DNA from: Telmatactis stephensoni
Lineage: Eukaryota > Cnidaria > Anthozoa > Actiniaria > Isophelliidae
Assembly (NCBI GenBank): GCA_029948255.1
Contig: JALIZF010001884.1
Span: 62,001 to 126,000, forward strand
DNA length: 64,000 bases
Direction of reading: 5' to 3'
Shown: positions 23,301 to 32,566 of the stretch, one piece after another
Numbering within the stretch: position 1 is the stretch's first letter
How the letters are laid out: the number at the start of each line of letters is the position of its first letter
Notes under the pieces: generated by a model
What the model was told of the DNA's origin: nothing
The model's input: only the letters and a program-made list of their open reading frames with translations
Database searches by the model: none
Program-made: the position numbers and the translations under genes

Positions 23301-25106
23301 AGTCAAGCATCTCCAACTATTTCTGTGGTTATACCATATAATAGCACTGCGCCTCCAAAAGTGGTCACTCCCAGCTGGGCCACAAACGCGAAAACGTGGC
23401 TTAAGGAGACATGGAAAACACCTGGAGGGAAGGCAGCCTTTGTCCTTATTCCCTTGTTTCTGCTTGTTCTTATTGTTGCGATTCTTCTAGTTCGACGAAA
23501 CAGAAGGTAAAAATCAGGCAAGTGCTTTAACTCCCGCCCCTCTTCTTTCCTAAATCGACTGATTTAGGTATCGATTATATGACGATTTTCAGCCCGCCTG
23601 GCCGGGCTGAATCTTTTTGGCGATTACATGACAAAACCAGCCCGGGCTAGGTTTTGTCACCTCTTCAAAGCGCCTGTTCAATACACTTTCCGCTGCCACA
23701 ATACAGCGTGGCTCAGGTCTTCAGCCCGGGCTGAAATGCTCAGTCGCGATTACATGAGAATTTTTTAGCCCGTCTCACCGGGCTGAACCTTCCAGCCCGG
23801 TTAGCTTGACCCGGGCTGGAAATGTCCTTCCGGGCTGAAACTCAGCACGGGATCAAAATCTCTTCATGTAATCGAAAACTTAACTTTATATACATTTGTT
23901 GAGGAGACCGGGCTGAAGTTTCAGCCCGCCTGACCGGGCTAAAAATCGTCATATAATCGGGCCCTTAGCTTGCATGCCTTGTGCTGCAGCCTACTTCATT
24001 TTGATCCCCATGGCACGGAAGAATGTTCACCTCAAACAGAGATTGAAATCGGAAAAAGATCAAGGCAAGCAAAATCGATTGGTCGATTGGGATTTTGCTA
24101 TTCCCTGTGATTTTCTCAAAAATGCATTTCTCCGTGGAATACAAACTCAAGAGTATGTTTTATTCTGAAAGGAGTATAATCTTGTATACTGCACTGTTTT
24201 TCTCTTTTACTTTATTTTTGTCAGAAAGAAAACAAAACCCCCAAAAGCAGTCGATGGAATCAATGGCTTTAGTACCGTGGACATGCCTGCTTGTCTTCTC
24301 CTAGATGCTACATACGTTGAAGAAATGGAAGATATGCCATCACAGCCCAAAAAACGGTACATCAGTACAACAATAATAACCATTACATTTGAACACAGTG
24401 ACAAAGCCTTTGAAATATTACCATTTTTTCGGGCCGGGTGATATTTCGGATGAATAAGTTGTGACCTTCCTCGATCTTGATAGAAACTGGATTGCTGGCA
24501 TTGTATGCAGCAGCAATTAAGTTTCTTAGATGTTGTACAAAGTCGAAGTCGCAATGGTTTTTATTGTGTGTATGTTTTAGGGCACAGCTACCAAAAGCAG
24601 ATTCAATCTTCAGTGCGAGTAACCCATTTTTTGACGATAAAACACGGTTTTTGAATCTTGGTGACGATTACGAACACGAAGACATTGAAACAGAAAAACC
24701 GAGGTAGGTGCTGTCAAGTTAAATTTATTAGTTTCTCCTTAACTAATTAAGGCTTTCGCCAATTACTGTAGGCCCTGTAGACGACTTTCCTCCAATGGCT
24801 CTATGCACCTTCATGCCTACCTGTCTTCTCTCTCCCTCGCTCACTCATTTCTCCTCCCTTTCCAACTTCCTCCATCCTTTAATTTCTTCCTTTCCACCTT
24901 ATACGCAATAATTTTAACGCCATGTATTTATTTCAGTAGTAACATTTATTCAAACTTTGTTGTCCAGAACTTCCAGTAAAAATGACCAGTTAGAAACAAA
25001 GACGCGATCCTTCAGTAACCCTTTTTATTCCGATGATGCCAAGTACTGCAAACTCAAGCCCGAGGACGAGACCAATGGAGGAAACGTAAATGAGTCGAAT
25101 GTTTGA
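8310..25106 (+). CDS. DSL-B: giant transmembrane protein with 77 tandem overlapping DSL units
   Basis: Hand-built model: exons 8310-8354, 13993-14250, 14565-23506, 24225-24356, 24581-24703, 24968-25106. Phases 0,0,2,2,2 agree at every junction and give 3212 residues. Residues 1-15 are a signal peptide core (MNSTVLVLAVLCSVV). An MNNL-like domain runs to about 150 (SGVFEVTFKHF; CDTYLIICV; PYGAFVEAWDADD), then QYKYRIYC..HYYGTDC opens the first DSL. The DSL array spans about 167-2725, a Ser/Thr-rich mucin-like stalk about 2726-3040, a membrane helix about 3058-3077 (AAFVLIPLFLLVLIVAILLV) and a 135-residue tail to 3212. Canonical Delta, Serrate/Jagged and LAG-2 ligands have one DSL domain and usually EGF repeats; here no EGF repeat is seen. 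By architecture it is a type I surface protein related to Notch ligands. Whether it binds Notch, another receptor or serves adhesion or mucin-like roles is unknown. If intron 3 is retained, translation ends RRNRR right after the membrane. Confidence 0.93.
9125..9305. repeat. GA-rich low-complexity tract
   Basis: Imperfect AAGG/AAAG tetramers over about 180 bases. Reading frames through it on both strands are compositional artefacts. Confidence 0.9.
9578..10038. mobile_element. Foldback element with about 120-bp arms
   Basis: Left arm 9578-9700 (with ATTGATCATCATCAGGTATG and TTTGATTTATCTTGAATTTA) is the inverse of 9910-10038 (CATACCTGATGATCATCAAT and TAAATTCAAGATAAATAAAA). The unpaired middle is about 210 bases and has no coding frame. 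Confidence 0.8.
10265..10441. mobile_element. MITE family with CAAGAGACC ends, copy 1
   Basis: 177 bases with ends CAAGAGACCTAATAATAAGA and TCTTAGTATTATGGTCTCTTG, and an inner inverted pair TATTGATGTCTGTGCGATGTT / AACATCGCATAGACATCAATA-like. A second copy is at 26090-26298. Confidence 0.8.
11183..11496. mobile_element. Foldback MITE built of TTTCCTAGATA repeats
   Basis: Ends CACTGGAAATTTTTGCTCATT and AATGAACAAAAATTTCCAGTG are inverted. The interior is made almost wholly of alternating TAGGAAATATCTAG and CTAGATATTTCCTA segments, so it can fold into several alternative hairpins. Confidence 0.8.
11935..12008 (-). repeat. tRNA-like relic (pseudo-tRNA or SINE head)
   Basis: On the minus strand a perfect T-arm GTCCGGGTTCAAATCCCGGAC is preceded by a D-arm-like TGGTTCAGTGGATATGCTC and followed by a run of T that could end pol III transcription. 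The acceptor arms do not pair and the anticodon stem is imperfect, so I do not call a functional tRNA. Confidence 0.5.
12540..12930. repeat. Dispersed repeat, copy 1
   Basis: It contains GGGAGTCCTTCGGGAGTCCC (about 12644-12664), GAGCATGCGCAGT and TTTTGACCCCTCACTATAAC followed by CTCGTGGATT. The same segments occur in inverted orientation at 56650-56890. The two copies are diverged and of unknown class. Confidence 0.7.
14760..22436 (+). repeat. Coding array of 77 DSL units (33-residue, 99-bp period)
   Basis: I counted 77 units from CNTHYYGTDC to GWYGANC. The common unit is NC-T-V-x-C-x11-C-x7-C-x7, with GHYNCS before the third cysteine and NWYGQ at the end. Spacing C-x3-C-x11-C-x7-C-x8-C equals cysteines 2 to 6 of a canonical DSL domain. 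The C-x8-C WYG segment that closes one unit (C5-C6) also opens the next (C1-C2), so neighbouring domains share a disulphide loop and the array is overlapping rather than beads with linkers. Units 1-11 and 75-77 are diverged. Units 12-74 are nearly uniform. Variants include a shortened C3-C4 loop in units 7 and 9, and C-x1-C in place of C-x3-C at unit 6. Almost every central unit has two N-glycosylation sequons, NCT and NCS. Confidence 0.95.
16767..22013 (+). repeat. Higher-order repeats of 495 bp (A) and 1089 bp (B) within the DSL array
   Basis: Fifty-three units fall into seven blocks in the order A A B A B B A: 16767-17261, 17262-17756, 17757-18845, 18846-19340, 19341-20429, 20430-21518, 21519-22013. 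A is five units and B is eleven; every block keeps the frame. Copies of a block differ by only a few substitutions, for example NWYGR versus NWYER in one B copy and HSNWYGE versus RSNWYGE in A. Such near identity points to recent unequal crossing-over or gene conversion. Copy number is therefore likely to vary between alleles and is vulnerable to assembly collapse or expansion. Confidence 0.92.
22437..23506 (+). other. DSL-B mucin-like stalk and membrane helix (end of exon 3)
   Basis: About 315 residues dominated by Ser and Thr with few charges follow the last DSL unit, consistent with an O-glycosylated stalk. Cysteine falls to near zero here, unlike the array. The helix AAFVLIPLFLLVLIVAILLV is followed by RRNRR, a stop-transfer signal. 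The exon ends ...CAGAAG with donor GTAAAA at 23507; the in-frame TAA stop is created by the donor itself. Confidence 0.85.
23560..23967. mobile_element. Foldback element with repeated CAGCCCGGGCTG motifs in DSL-B intron 3
   Basis: Ends ATTATATGACGATTTT and AAAATCGTCATATAAT are inverted and each is followed inward by an AGCCCGCCTG(G/A)CCGGGCT hairpin. The interior carries about ten further AGCCCG / CGGGCT half-sites. GC-rich pairing here could affect splicing of intron 3, which decides the cytoplasmic tail. Confidence 0.75.
24225..25106 (+). other. DSL-B cytoplasmic tail exons 4-6
   Basis: Three exons (24225-24356, 24581-24703, 24968-25106), each entered in phase 2, continue from the membrane helix for about 130 residues. 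Exon 5 contains SIFSASNPFFDD and exon 6 SFSNPFYSDD: two NPF tripeptides (residues about 3140 and 3184) in a repeated context. The tail is acidic and ends ESNV, matching the class I PDZ-ligand form S/T-x-hydrophobic. NPF is a known EH-domain-binding and endocytic signal, and Notch ligands need endocytosis for signalling. Role here is inferred. The exon 5/6 similarity suggests exon duplication. Confidence 0.82.
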
Positions 25107-25527
25107 GACGATGGGGCCTTCAGAAGCATTCGTTAATTGTGTACCTACAAGCCGAATACAAAGTAAAGCTATCGTACTTAGAGAACAGATCTCGTATGAC
25201 GGTGAAGAACTTGGCATAAAAACTGTTAGTATAACATACTTTGATTATTTTGATACACTACACACGGCCACATCACGGCACGGCCAGTCAGAGTACGGCA
25301 CGGTCACGGAAAGACACGATCATGTCACGAAAAGGTCAAAACACGAAACGGTCCCTGCCGTGATGTTTTCACAGTCATACGAAATTTGCTTGATATCAAT
25401 GACAGTGCCATGTTGGGTGACAGGCAAAAAATGTTGCTAAAAATATAGATTGTTTCTCATGTAAGCTAAGTGACTACGTTTTTCCTGACATCGTATCCCA
25501 CATGGCCAACAAGGTTCTATCTGCAAT

Positions 25528-25810
25528 GACACGGGTGAAAAATGCATTGCGCATGCTCAAAAATTTGGCGGGAATTTGTGGACACGTTCTTGTTTACAAA
25601 TAAGAATCAATACCGTCGATTCAACTGCCGTTTATAATGCTAATTTCTTGTTTATTATTTGAGCAGGGAAAGGGAACAACTAAAGCTATGTTTTAGGTTA
25701 AAATTAAGCACTAACGTTTTACGAACAGCGTTAACTTTCGAGATTTACTAAGTCTCCAATGATTTTATTTAAAACTTTCGAGTATGCGCAATGCGTTTCC
25801 TACCCTTGTC
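25528..25810. mobile_element. MULE-like MITE, uninterrupted copy
   Basis: Ends GACACGGGTGAAAAATGC and GCGTTTCCTACCCTTGTC (imperfect inverted) with ATTGCGCAT next inward. It is flanked by direct repeats ATCTGCAAT (25519-25527) and ATTTGCAAT (25811-25819), a 9-base target duplication with one mismatch. A second copy at 59302-60225 carries an insertion; here the same site is empty (25580-25589). Confidence 0.78.
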
Positions 25811-25904
25811 ATTTGCAATATTATTTCCTTGACATATGATTCAGAGTCATTACTACTTTGTGAAAAAGTCAACCATTTTTCAGGACATTTGGAAAAGATC
25901 TATC

Positions 25905-25985
25905 TGAAGGAAAAACAACAACAACAACAAAAACAACAACAACAAATAACAAAACAAAACAAAACAAAACAAAAAACAACAACCG
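25905..25985. repeat. (CAA)n / (CAAAA)n low-complexity tract
   Basis: CAA trinucleotides passing into AAAAC pentamers. Confidence 0.9.
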
Positions 25986-26089
25986 GCAAAAGACAAATAC
26001 AACGAATTTATACTTGTTTTTACAAATGCACTTTCGAATTTCAAAAATCCGTTTAAGTTTGGAACGTGCTCTATGTTATGTAGTGTAGT

Positions 26090-26298
26090 CAAGAGACCAT
26101 AAAAGAGCGAAGCCATCGCGCGCGCAAGGCTCTCAAAATTTTATTTCAGTTGAGTTGCGCGCGGACTGGACCGTTTGCTTTCGGCTTTTGAGAGCCTTGC
26201 TCGCGCGATGGCGAAGGTACTAAACTAGCCTTAGTCGCCGCGAACATTGCACAGACATCAATACTAGAGTTTCGCTCTTTTAGTATTATGTTCTCTTG
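26090..26298. mobile_element. MITE family with CAAGAGACC ends, copy 2
   Basis: Ends CAAGAGACCATAA and TTATGTTCTCTTG-like. Flanks GTGTAGT on both sides are a possible target duplication. The interior holds an extra inverted pair GCCATCGCGCGCGCAAGGCT / AGCCTTGCTCGCGCGATGGC absent from copy 1 at 10265-10441. Confidence 0.78.
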
Positions 26299-28076
26299 GT
26301 GTAGTGTAGTATTTATTTAGTTTATTGCAACAACGTTTGACGCGAATTGTTTCATTTTAGCTGTATCATTAAGACGAGATAGAAATAGATTTCTAGACAA
26401 ACAAATTATAATATTTTATAGTATTTTTATTTAGTATCTAGACAAACTAAGTAAAATATTCTATAGTATTAAGACCAAACAGAAGCTTTGCTGGGCATTG
26501 CTAAAGATTTATAAGTTTTATAATGTGAATACACATACATGTAGTTAGCTTTGTTAATGACCGACAACTGAAGGTAATCGTCACCTGGACCGAGCGCGCC
26601 ACTGAAACGAGACAATTTGTCAGCATTTTAAGTTTATGAATTCGACTCCATTCTTATCTCGTTAAGTCGAGTTAGGGACAGCTGCGAAGTAGAAATAACG
26701 AACTCTGCTATAAAAAGACATACATTTTGTTCGAGATAACGAGATATTGGCTACTGCACTTCCACAGCCGAAGTTCGAAAACTTTTGCCATGCGTCTCAG
26801 TTTTGATGTGGTCCAAGTCCACACTAAAACGTTTATCTTTTGTCTAAGGCACGTAAAACAGGAAAATAAACGTTTTCACAATTATTCGGATTAGTGTGGA
26901 CGTCTTTAGAATTGAATTAACGAAAGGATAGATTCAAATAAAATTGGATTTGAGTTCGAGATGGCTGGGAGATTCGACTACTTTATATAATGATCCTATA
27001 GCTAAGAATTTAATGAAAAATGAATTGATGAAATATCTTATTCTTCAAAGTCTATAATGTATATTTTTATTATTTGATTGGACAAATTTTATTACTCAAA
27101 TAATGTATATAAATTTGAATTGATGTAAATTATATATCTTCACCGAGAAGACACTACGGCAAAACAACTGCACATGCGCGCGAGTTTTCGCGGGCTTTCG
27201 CGCGGACGCGTCTTGATCACAGGAATCCCAAGCAATATTTTAAGTTGCTTTCTTTAGACTTTCCGCTATAATATCTTTGAGCATAACTTTCAGCAAGGCA
27301 GAAAACAGAAAAGTACTGTGAGAAAAACACAGGCATTAGAATATACTACAAAGTCCTTAACATCATTTTTTGGGACTGAGTTTGGATTCTGTGGCTTGAG
27401 TTTCGCCGGCAAAGTGTTTTCATTGAGGCCAATATTGAGGAGGACTGGAGAGGCGCGCATGCGTTGTACATTTTGCCGCGGTGTCCAAAAATATAATCAT
27501 GGTCGTACCCAGGTACGCATCGACTATACTAGTCCGTGTTTTCCCTGGAAACGAGAATGAGACAAGGCATCATAACGTGTTGCTGTAATATATTGTATTA
27601 TATCAGATTGTATTATTATGATTATAATGAAAATACATAACTGATACCTTTGACAAGCCGATGTCTGTATTTCAACGGGACTACCCCAGCACTCCTTCCC
27701 TCTGCGACCCTCCCCTTCCCCAAAGAAACATGGATTGTCCTCAAGGACAGGACAGTATCTTTGACAGAAGAGAAAAAGAAAGGCCATTGCTATCAAAAGC
27801 GAATGTTGATATTCTATAAATTTACAAATATAAACTGCTGACACATGTACACTGAATTTTTACAAACTGACTTGGCTATATATTTTCTTCGTTGGAAACC
27901 TCTATTACCTTCAGATACCTTCACTGTCTTGTTTACCGCGCGCGCGCTAGCTTTGACGTCTAGAACGCGCTGGAATTCAGAGTCATAGTTTATGATGTCA
28001 TACACTGCGAAGGGGAAACATTGCTAAAGAAATCAATAGGTTTAATTCAAAGAGTTGATAACCAAGTATAAAAGGC

Positions 28077-28511
28077 ATGAGCTTCAAAAACGAAAATCAG
28101 ACACATGGACAACAGGGACTTGGGACTAAACGGAATTGCGAGAACAATTTCAGACTCGTACGTCTCCTAACTACCAATCCTGCTGCTGCTCTACCTGCAA
28201 TCTTCTCTCCCAGCGGAAAATATGAGCAGAGAAAAATCAGAATGCTACCGAGGGAACATAGAATTATACAGCAGCCGCATCCTGGTATTTTTCCCGTACC
28301 GCTGGCTCACGACATACTTCCAACTCCTGAAGGACAGATTGTGTTTAGTCTTCTTCCACTTTTGCCAGAGAAAAGCTACCCGAGTTTGTTTGCCACTGAA
28401 GAAGAGATAAAGAAGAAAGGTTCTTGTAGTGATGACGCTGGATACTTTGATTTTGAAGCTATTTTACCCATAGATTGCCAAATCAAACTGAACTTTAACT
28501 GCAACACATGA
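28077..28511 (+). CDS. Unrecognised single-exon reading frame (144 aa), doubtful
   Basis: The frame opens with ATG about 10 bases after a TATAAAAGG sequence and encodes 144 residues, with a proline-rich middle (HPGIFPVPLAHDILPTPEGQ) and an acidic end. I recognise no family. There is no signal peptide or membrane segment. The amino-acid mix is more protein-like than most chance frames here, but there is no supporting splice structure or paralogue in the window. It may be an orphan gene, part of a larger gene or chance. Confidence 0.25.
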   Translation: MSFKNENQTHGQQGLGTKRNCENNFRLVRLLTTNPAAALPAIFSPSGKYEQRKIRMLPREHRIIQQPHPGIFPVPLAHDILPTPEGQIVFSLLPLLPEKSYPSLFATEEEIKKKGSCSDDAGYFDFEAILPIDCQIKLNFNCNT

Positions 28512-28967
28512 CTGAATTGATTTGATGGTCAGGGCTTAGGTTTATGTGGATTACAGATTGAGAGCAAATTTACCGAATACGATATGTTTAACTATTCTCC
28601 ATAGCAAAAATATTTCTGACCAATTGAATTATTTCTAATCTATATTAAATTATCACGAATTCAGTTGAAACGCTAATGCGGCTTCACCCGTTTGTATTTT
28701 AACTAGACGCATAACTGCGTGAACATGGGCTTCCTGTTATAATTAGTCATAAGCTTCGTTTTTATTACGTATAACAGTGTACAATTTAGCTATAAAATCA
28801 ATATGTACTGATACTTCTATCAAACAAGCTACGCATCTATTCTTGAAAAAGCGACTTATTATCCAATTTATCTTCAGCTTCAGTAATATGTGTTATATCT
28901 GTGTGCTCATTGCTAATATTTGTACAATCAATAACAACATCTTTATACAATGTGTTACTAGCTTTAA

Positions 28968-30741
28968 GGTGGCTGGACCCTATTTCGCCAGTGCGCGGGT
29001 AGTCGAATTGAAGCGGCTATTAATTGCGTTACAGAATTAAGTTGACCAAACTTTTTACGCACACCTACTACAAATGGACCCAATTTTATAATGATGCTAG
29101 TTTGGTTGAAATCGGAGCTTTTTTAACATCGAAATTGTTATACACTTGATTTGAAATTTTGCCAATTTTCTCAAAATCCAGACCTCGACGAGCAAAACGA
29201 TTTATGAGACTTTGTAAATCAAATGTTTGTCTATAATGTGAGAGCGTTTCAAGAAATTCTATTAAGTCGATTTTGAGTAAAAACGGAGCAATTATTTAAC
29301 TTTGAAGAAATTTAAATCCGCGGGTGCTCTACTAAATTAATTTTAAAACAATAATTTTCCAAAGAAAAGTTGCAATATTTTTGGTTCTAAATAATACCAA
29401 GGCATGGTTCTTTATTTTGTGAATATGTCATCGTATTTGCTATTTTTGATCGCCGTTGAGACGACTGTACGTAAAGCACTAAATTGCTGCGTTTATCTCG
29501 GAATTTCGACATCCATGTTAATAATACTGTTTCTTGAAAACTAGTAGATGAATTTTTTTTTATTTCTCGATATTGAATATTCAATCCTTTACCAGTAAGG
29601 TGTGTAAATTACAAAGGCATTGAAGTTTTTTAAGACCATTAAATAATTTTTTAAACATTGCCATATGTGCATCTCTATTCTCCGAGTTGTTGCCGGTGTT
29701 TGATTATGCATGCCTGCATGCGTGTCGCTTTGGCACCTCGTGCAAAAAATGCAAATACATGGAAGTCTTCCAAGTTACTTGGACTGGTGAACTACTTTTC
29801 TTCGCCTTTTTAGCCTTTAATGTGTTTTCCTGCAATATTTCACTTCTCCGTTTTCTTTTTGTACAAGGAAATACCATAGTTCTAGAAACTGTAGTAGGGA
29901 ACTGCTACGTACAGCGTTACTCTGGATATCACTGGCGTGACTTTCCATGTATATTTGCATTTTTTGCACGAGGCGCTAAAGCGACACGCATGCAGGCATG
30001 CATAATCAAACACCGGCAACAACTCGGAGAATAGAGATGCACATATGGCAATGTTTAAAAAATTATTTAATGGTCTTAAAAAACTTCAATGCCTTTGTAA
30101 TTTACACACCTTACTGGTAAAGGATTGAATATTCAATATCGAGAAATAAAAAAAAATTCATCTACTAGTTTTCAAGAACCAGTATTATTAACGTGTATGT
30201 CGAAATTCCGAGTTAAACGCGGCAATTTAGTGCTTTACGTACAGTCGTCTCAACGGCAATCAAAAATAGCAAATACGATGACATATTCACAAAATAAAGA
30301 ACCATGCCTTGGTATTATTTGGAACCAAAAATATTGCTAGTTTTCTTTGGGAAATTATGGTTATAAAATTACTTTAGTAAAGCACCCGCGGATTTAAATT
30401 TCTTCAAAGTTAAATAATTGCTCCGTTTTTACTCAAAATCGACTTAATAGAATTTCTTGAAACACTCTCACATTATAGACAAACATTTGATTTACAAAGT
30501 CTCATAAATCGTTTTGCTCGTCGAGGTCTGGATTTTGAGAAAATTGGCAAAATTTCAAATCAAGTGTATAACAATTTCGATGTTAAAAAAGCTCCGATTT
30601 CAACCAAACTAGCATCATTATAAAATTGGGTCCATTTGTAGTAGGTGTGCGTAAAAAGTTTGGTCAACTTAATTCTGTAACGCAATTAATAGCCGCTTCA
30701 ATTCGACTACCCGCGCACTGGCGAAATAGGGTCCAGCCACC
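28968..30741. mobile_element. 1.77-kb foldback element with about 800-bp arms and TTAA flanks
   Basis: Left arm 28968 to about 29775 is the near-perfect inverse of about 29942 to 30741, leaving a central loop of about 165 bases. Ends are GGTGGCTGGACCCTATTTCG and CGAAATAGGGTCCAGCCACC. TTAA lies directly outside each end (28964-28967 and 30742-30745), matching the target duplication of piggyBac-type elements. No transposase is encoded; the only frame across the middle is short and unrecognised. The arms show only a few differences, so insertion or arm homogenisation is recent. Confidence 0.85.
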
Positions 30742-31575
30742 TTAAGCCATGTATTAAAGTGCTGCTTGTACAGATGTTGGTCTGGCAGCTTCAAAATATA
30801 CATGACCTCTAAATTGTAGTTTTATTTTTAACTTAATCGCTGGAGGACGAGGCAGAATGTTACATGTCTTATCACATTGCACTGGTACATTGCAAATAGA
30901 GCCTTTAACCTTACGTTGCTGACCTTTAGGCATAATGACAATTTTTTCAAATACATGTACCATACGCTGTGCTATCAATATTTGTTCTAATTTTCGTAGA
31001 CATTCAAGTTCAGTTTGTAAAACTGTTGTGGTACATTTGAGCGTATTTTATGATAAACAAAGCTTGCTACTGAGTTCACGGCTACGATGACAACGTAAAT
31101 GCCTATAATTATAATAAACAAATCTTGAATAACGAGATCTAATATTATCTGTGATCTTTATTGTGACTCTGCATCGATCATTATATGCATGTATAATCAA
31201 GCAACTAGTCTTATCTAATACATCACAATCACTGAACGATGAAATCAGACAACAGTTTGAGTATAGCAGTCGAAGAACTTGACTGTTTTGTACCCTAATA
31301 AAGTTAATAGTATTAAATAAGGAAAATAAAACATACTTTCTTGAAGTAAAAAGAATAAAAGAAACAGTGTACTTAGCATTATTATAAAAGAAATGATCAT
31401 CTTTGATGTCGCTTTGCCTTGAGTGTGGGATGGTTTTGTGTAAACACAGTCGCTAGTCTTGTATCTTGTTCGCTTGAAATCCTCATTTTTTGCTCGGTAT
31501 ATCTTTGTTCACATTCTGTACTTGGATTCTTTGTGGTTTTAGAGTTGGTATAAGCTGAAATATAAGTCGCTTTTG

Positions 31576-31842
31576 CATAGCTGCCAACCCTCCCGGATAA
31601 TCCGGGAGTCTCCAGATTTTGGGCCTCGTCTCCCGGTCTCCCGGATAAAGACCTAAATCTCCCGGATAATCGCTCGAATCCTAAAATTGCGGCCATTTTA
31701 ACTGAAATATCGTCTATCTTTCTTGAAATATCGTCCACCCCCCCCCCCCCCCCCCCCCCCCCACTGAGCGTGAAAATCGACCCAGTTCTAAGGAAAAAAT
31801 GTTGATCTCCAGATACGAAAGCCTTGGGGGTTGGCAGCTATG
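31576..31842. mobile_element. MITE with CATAGCTGCCAACC ends
   Basis: Inverted ends CATAGCTGCCAACC and GGTTGGCAGCTATG are flanked by CTTTTG on both sides. The interior has repeated CTCCCGGATAA segments and a run of about 25 C (31738-31762). Confidence 0.75.
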
Positions 31843-32119
31843 CTTTTGTATAGATAGGTAGCTTGTTTGGCTTAAGTTTCACGATAAATTCACGGTATCT
31901 CGACAAATGCCCTTTTGCGTGGATAATTCCCGATCAAGACGACAACACGCATGCGTGGACATTTTGACGACCAAGACGACAAACATAAATAAAGGCGAAT
32001 TTTCAACATGGGCTTCGCTTCCACAGGAAGCCCATGTAATAAAGCCGGACTAACTTTTGCTTTCGTTTGCTTGAGGATAAAAAGAGTAGCAGGGAGAACT
32101 CGCCTTTGTGCAGAGAGTT

Positions 32120-32475
32120 AATTGGTCATTGTAGAGATGTGGTCATTGTAGAGAAGTGATCATTGTATAGTGGCCGTCATTGTAAGGGGTGGTCATTATA
32201 GAAGTGATCATTGTCGAGTTGGTCATTATAGAGAAGTGATCATTATATAGTGGCCGTCATTGTAAGGGGTGGTCATTATAGAAGTGATCATTGTAGAGAG
32301 TTGCAACAGTTTCGCGGGAAACCACATCTTCATATTGACTTTAATATTTACCGCGCGCTAGCGTCGACGTCTACAGTGCGCTTAGAATTCAGAGTCAAAC
32401 AGAAACTGTTGCATTGTACAGAGGCAGTCATTGTCGAGAGGTGGTCATTGATGGTAAAGAGGTGGTCATTGTAGA
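32120..32475. repeat. Imperfect tandem GGTCATTGTAGAG repeats
   Basis: About a dozen degenerate copies of a GTGGTCATTGTAGAG-like unit, with a block GTGATCATTRTATAGTGGCCGTCATTGTAAG present twice (about 32155 and 32236). A copy of the repeat also seen at 27940-27990 interrupts it. Confidence 0.75.
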
Positions 32476-32535
32476 AAGTAAGCTCTCGTTCAGACTCAGA
32501 ACATATGAAATCAACATAGTGAGATGGTGAGCATT

Positions 32536-32549
32536 TTTATTTTTTTATT
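32536..32549 (-). promoter_or_regulatory. NOP9 polyadenylation signals
   Basis: Two AATAAA hexamers on the minus strand (TTTATT at 32536-32541 and 32544-32549) lie 18-31 bases past the NOP9 stop. They imply a very short 3' UTR if used. Confidence 0.5.
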
Positions 32550-32566
32550 ACATTTGGTGTTTCCTT

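Larger units (their letters stand above)
25107..32566. other. Intergenic region between DSL-B and NOP9
   Basis: The region holds the repeats listed separately at 25528, 25905, 26090, 28968, 31576 and 32120, plus one doubtful single-exon frame at 28077. The stretch 26300-28076 is AT-rich with scattered CpG-rich patches (27160-27210, 27930-27970) and no recognisable gene. 27940-27990 and 32350-32398 share a short repeat (GCGCGCTAGC...GACGTCTA...AGAATTCAGAGTCA-like). Confidence 0.6.

Noticed and set aside
29687..30034. 115-residue frame across the centre of the large foldback element as a transposase
   Set aside because: No transposase motif is recognisable, and its two ends are inverse copies of each other.
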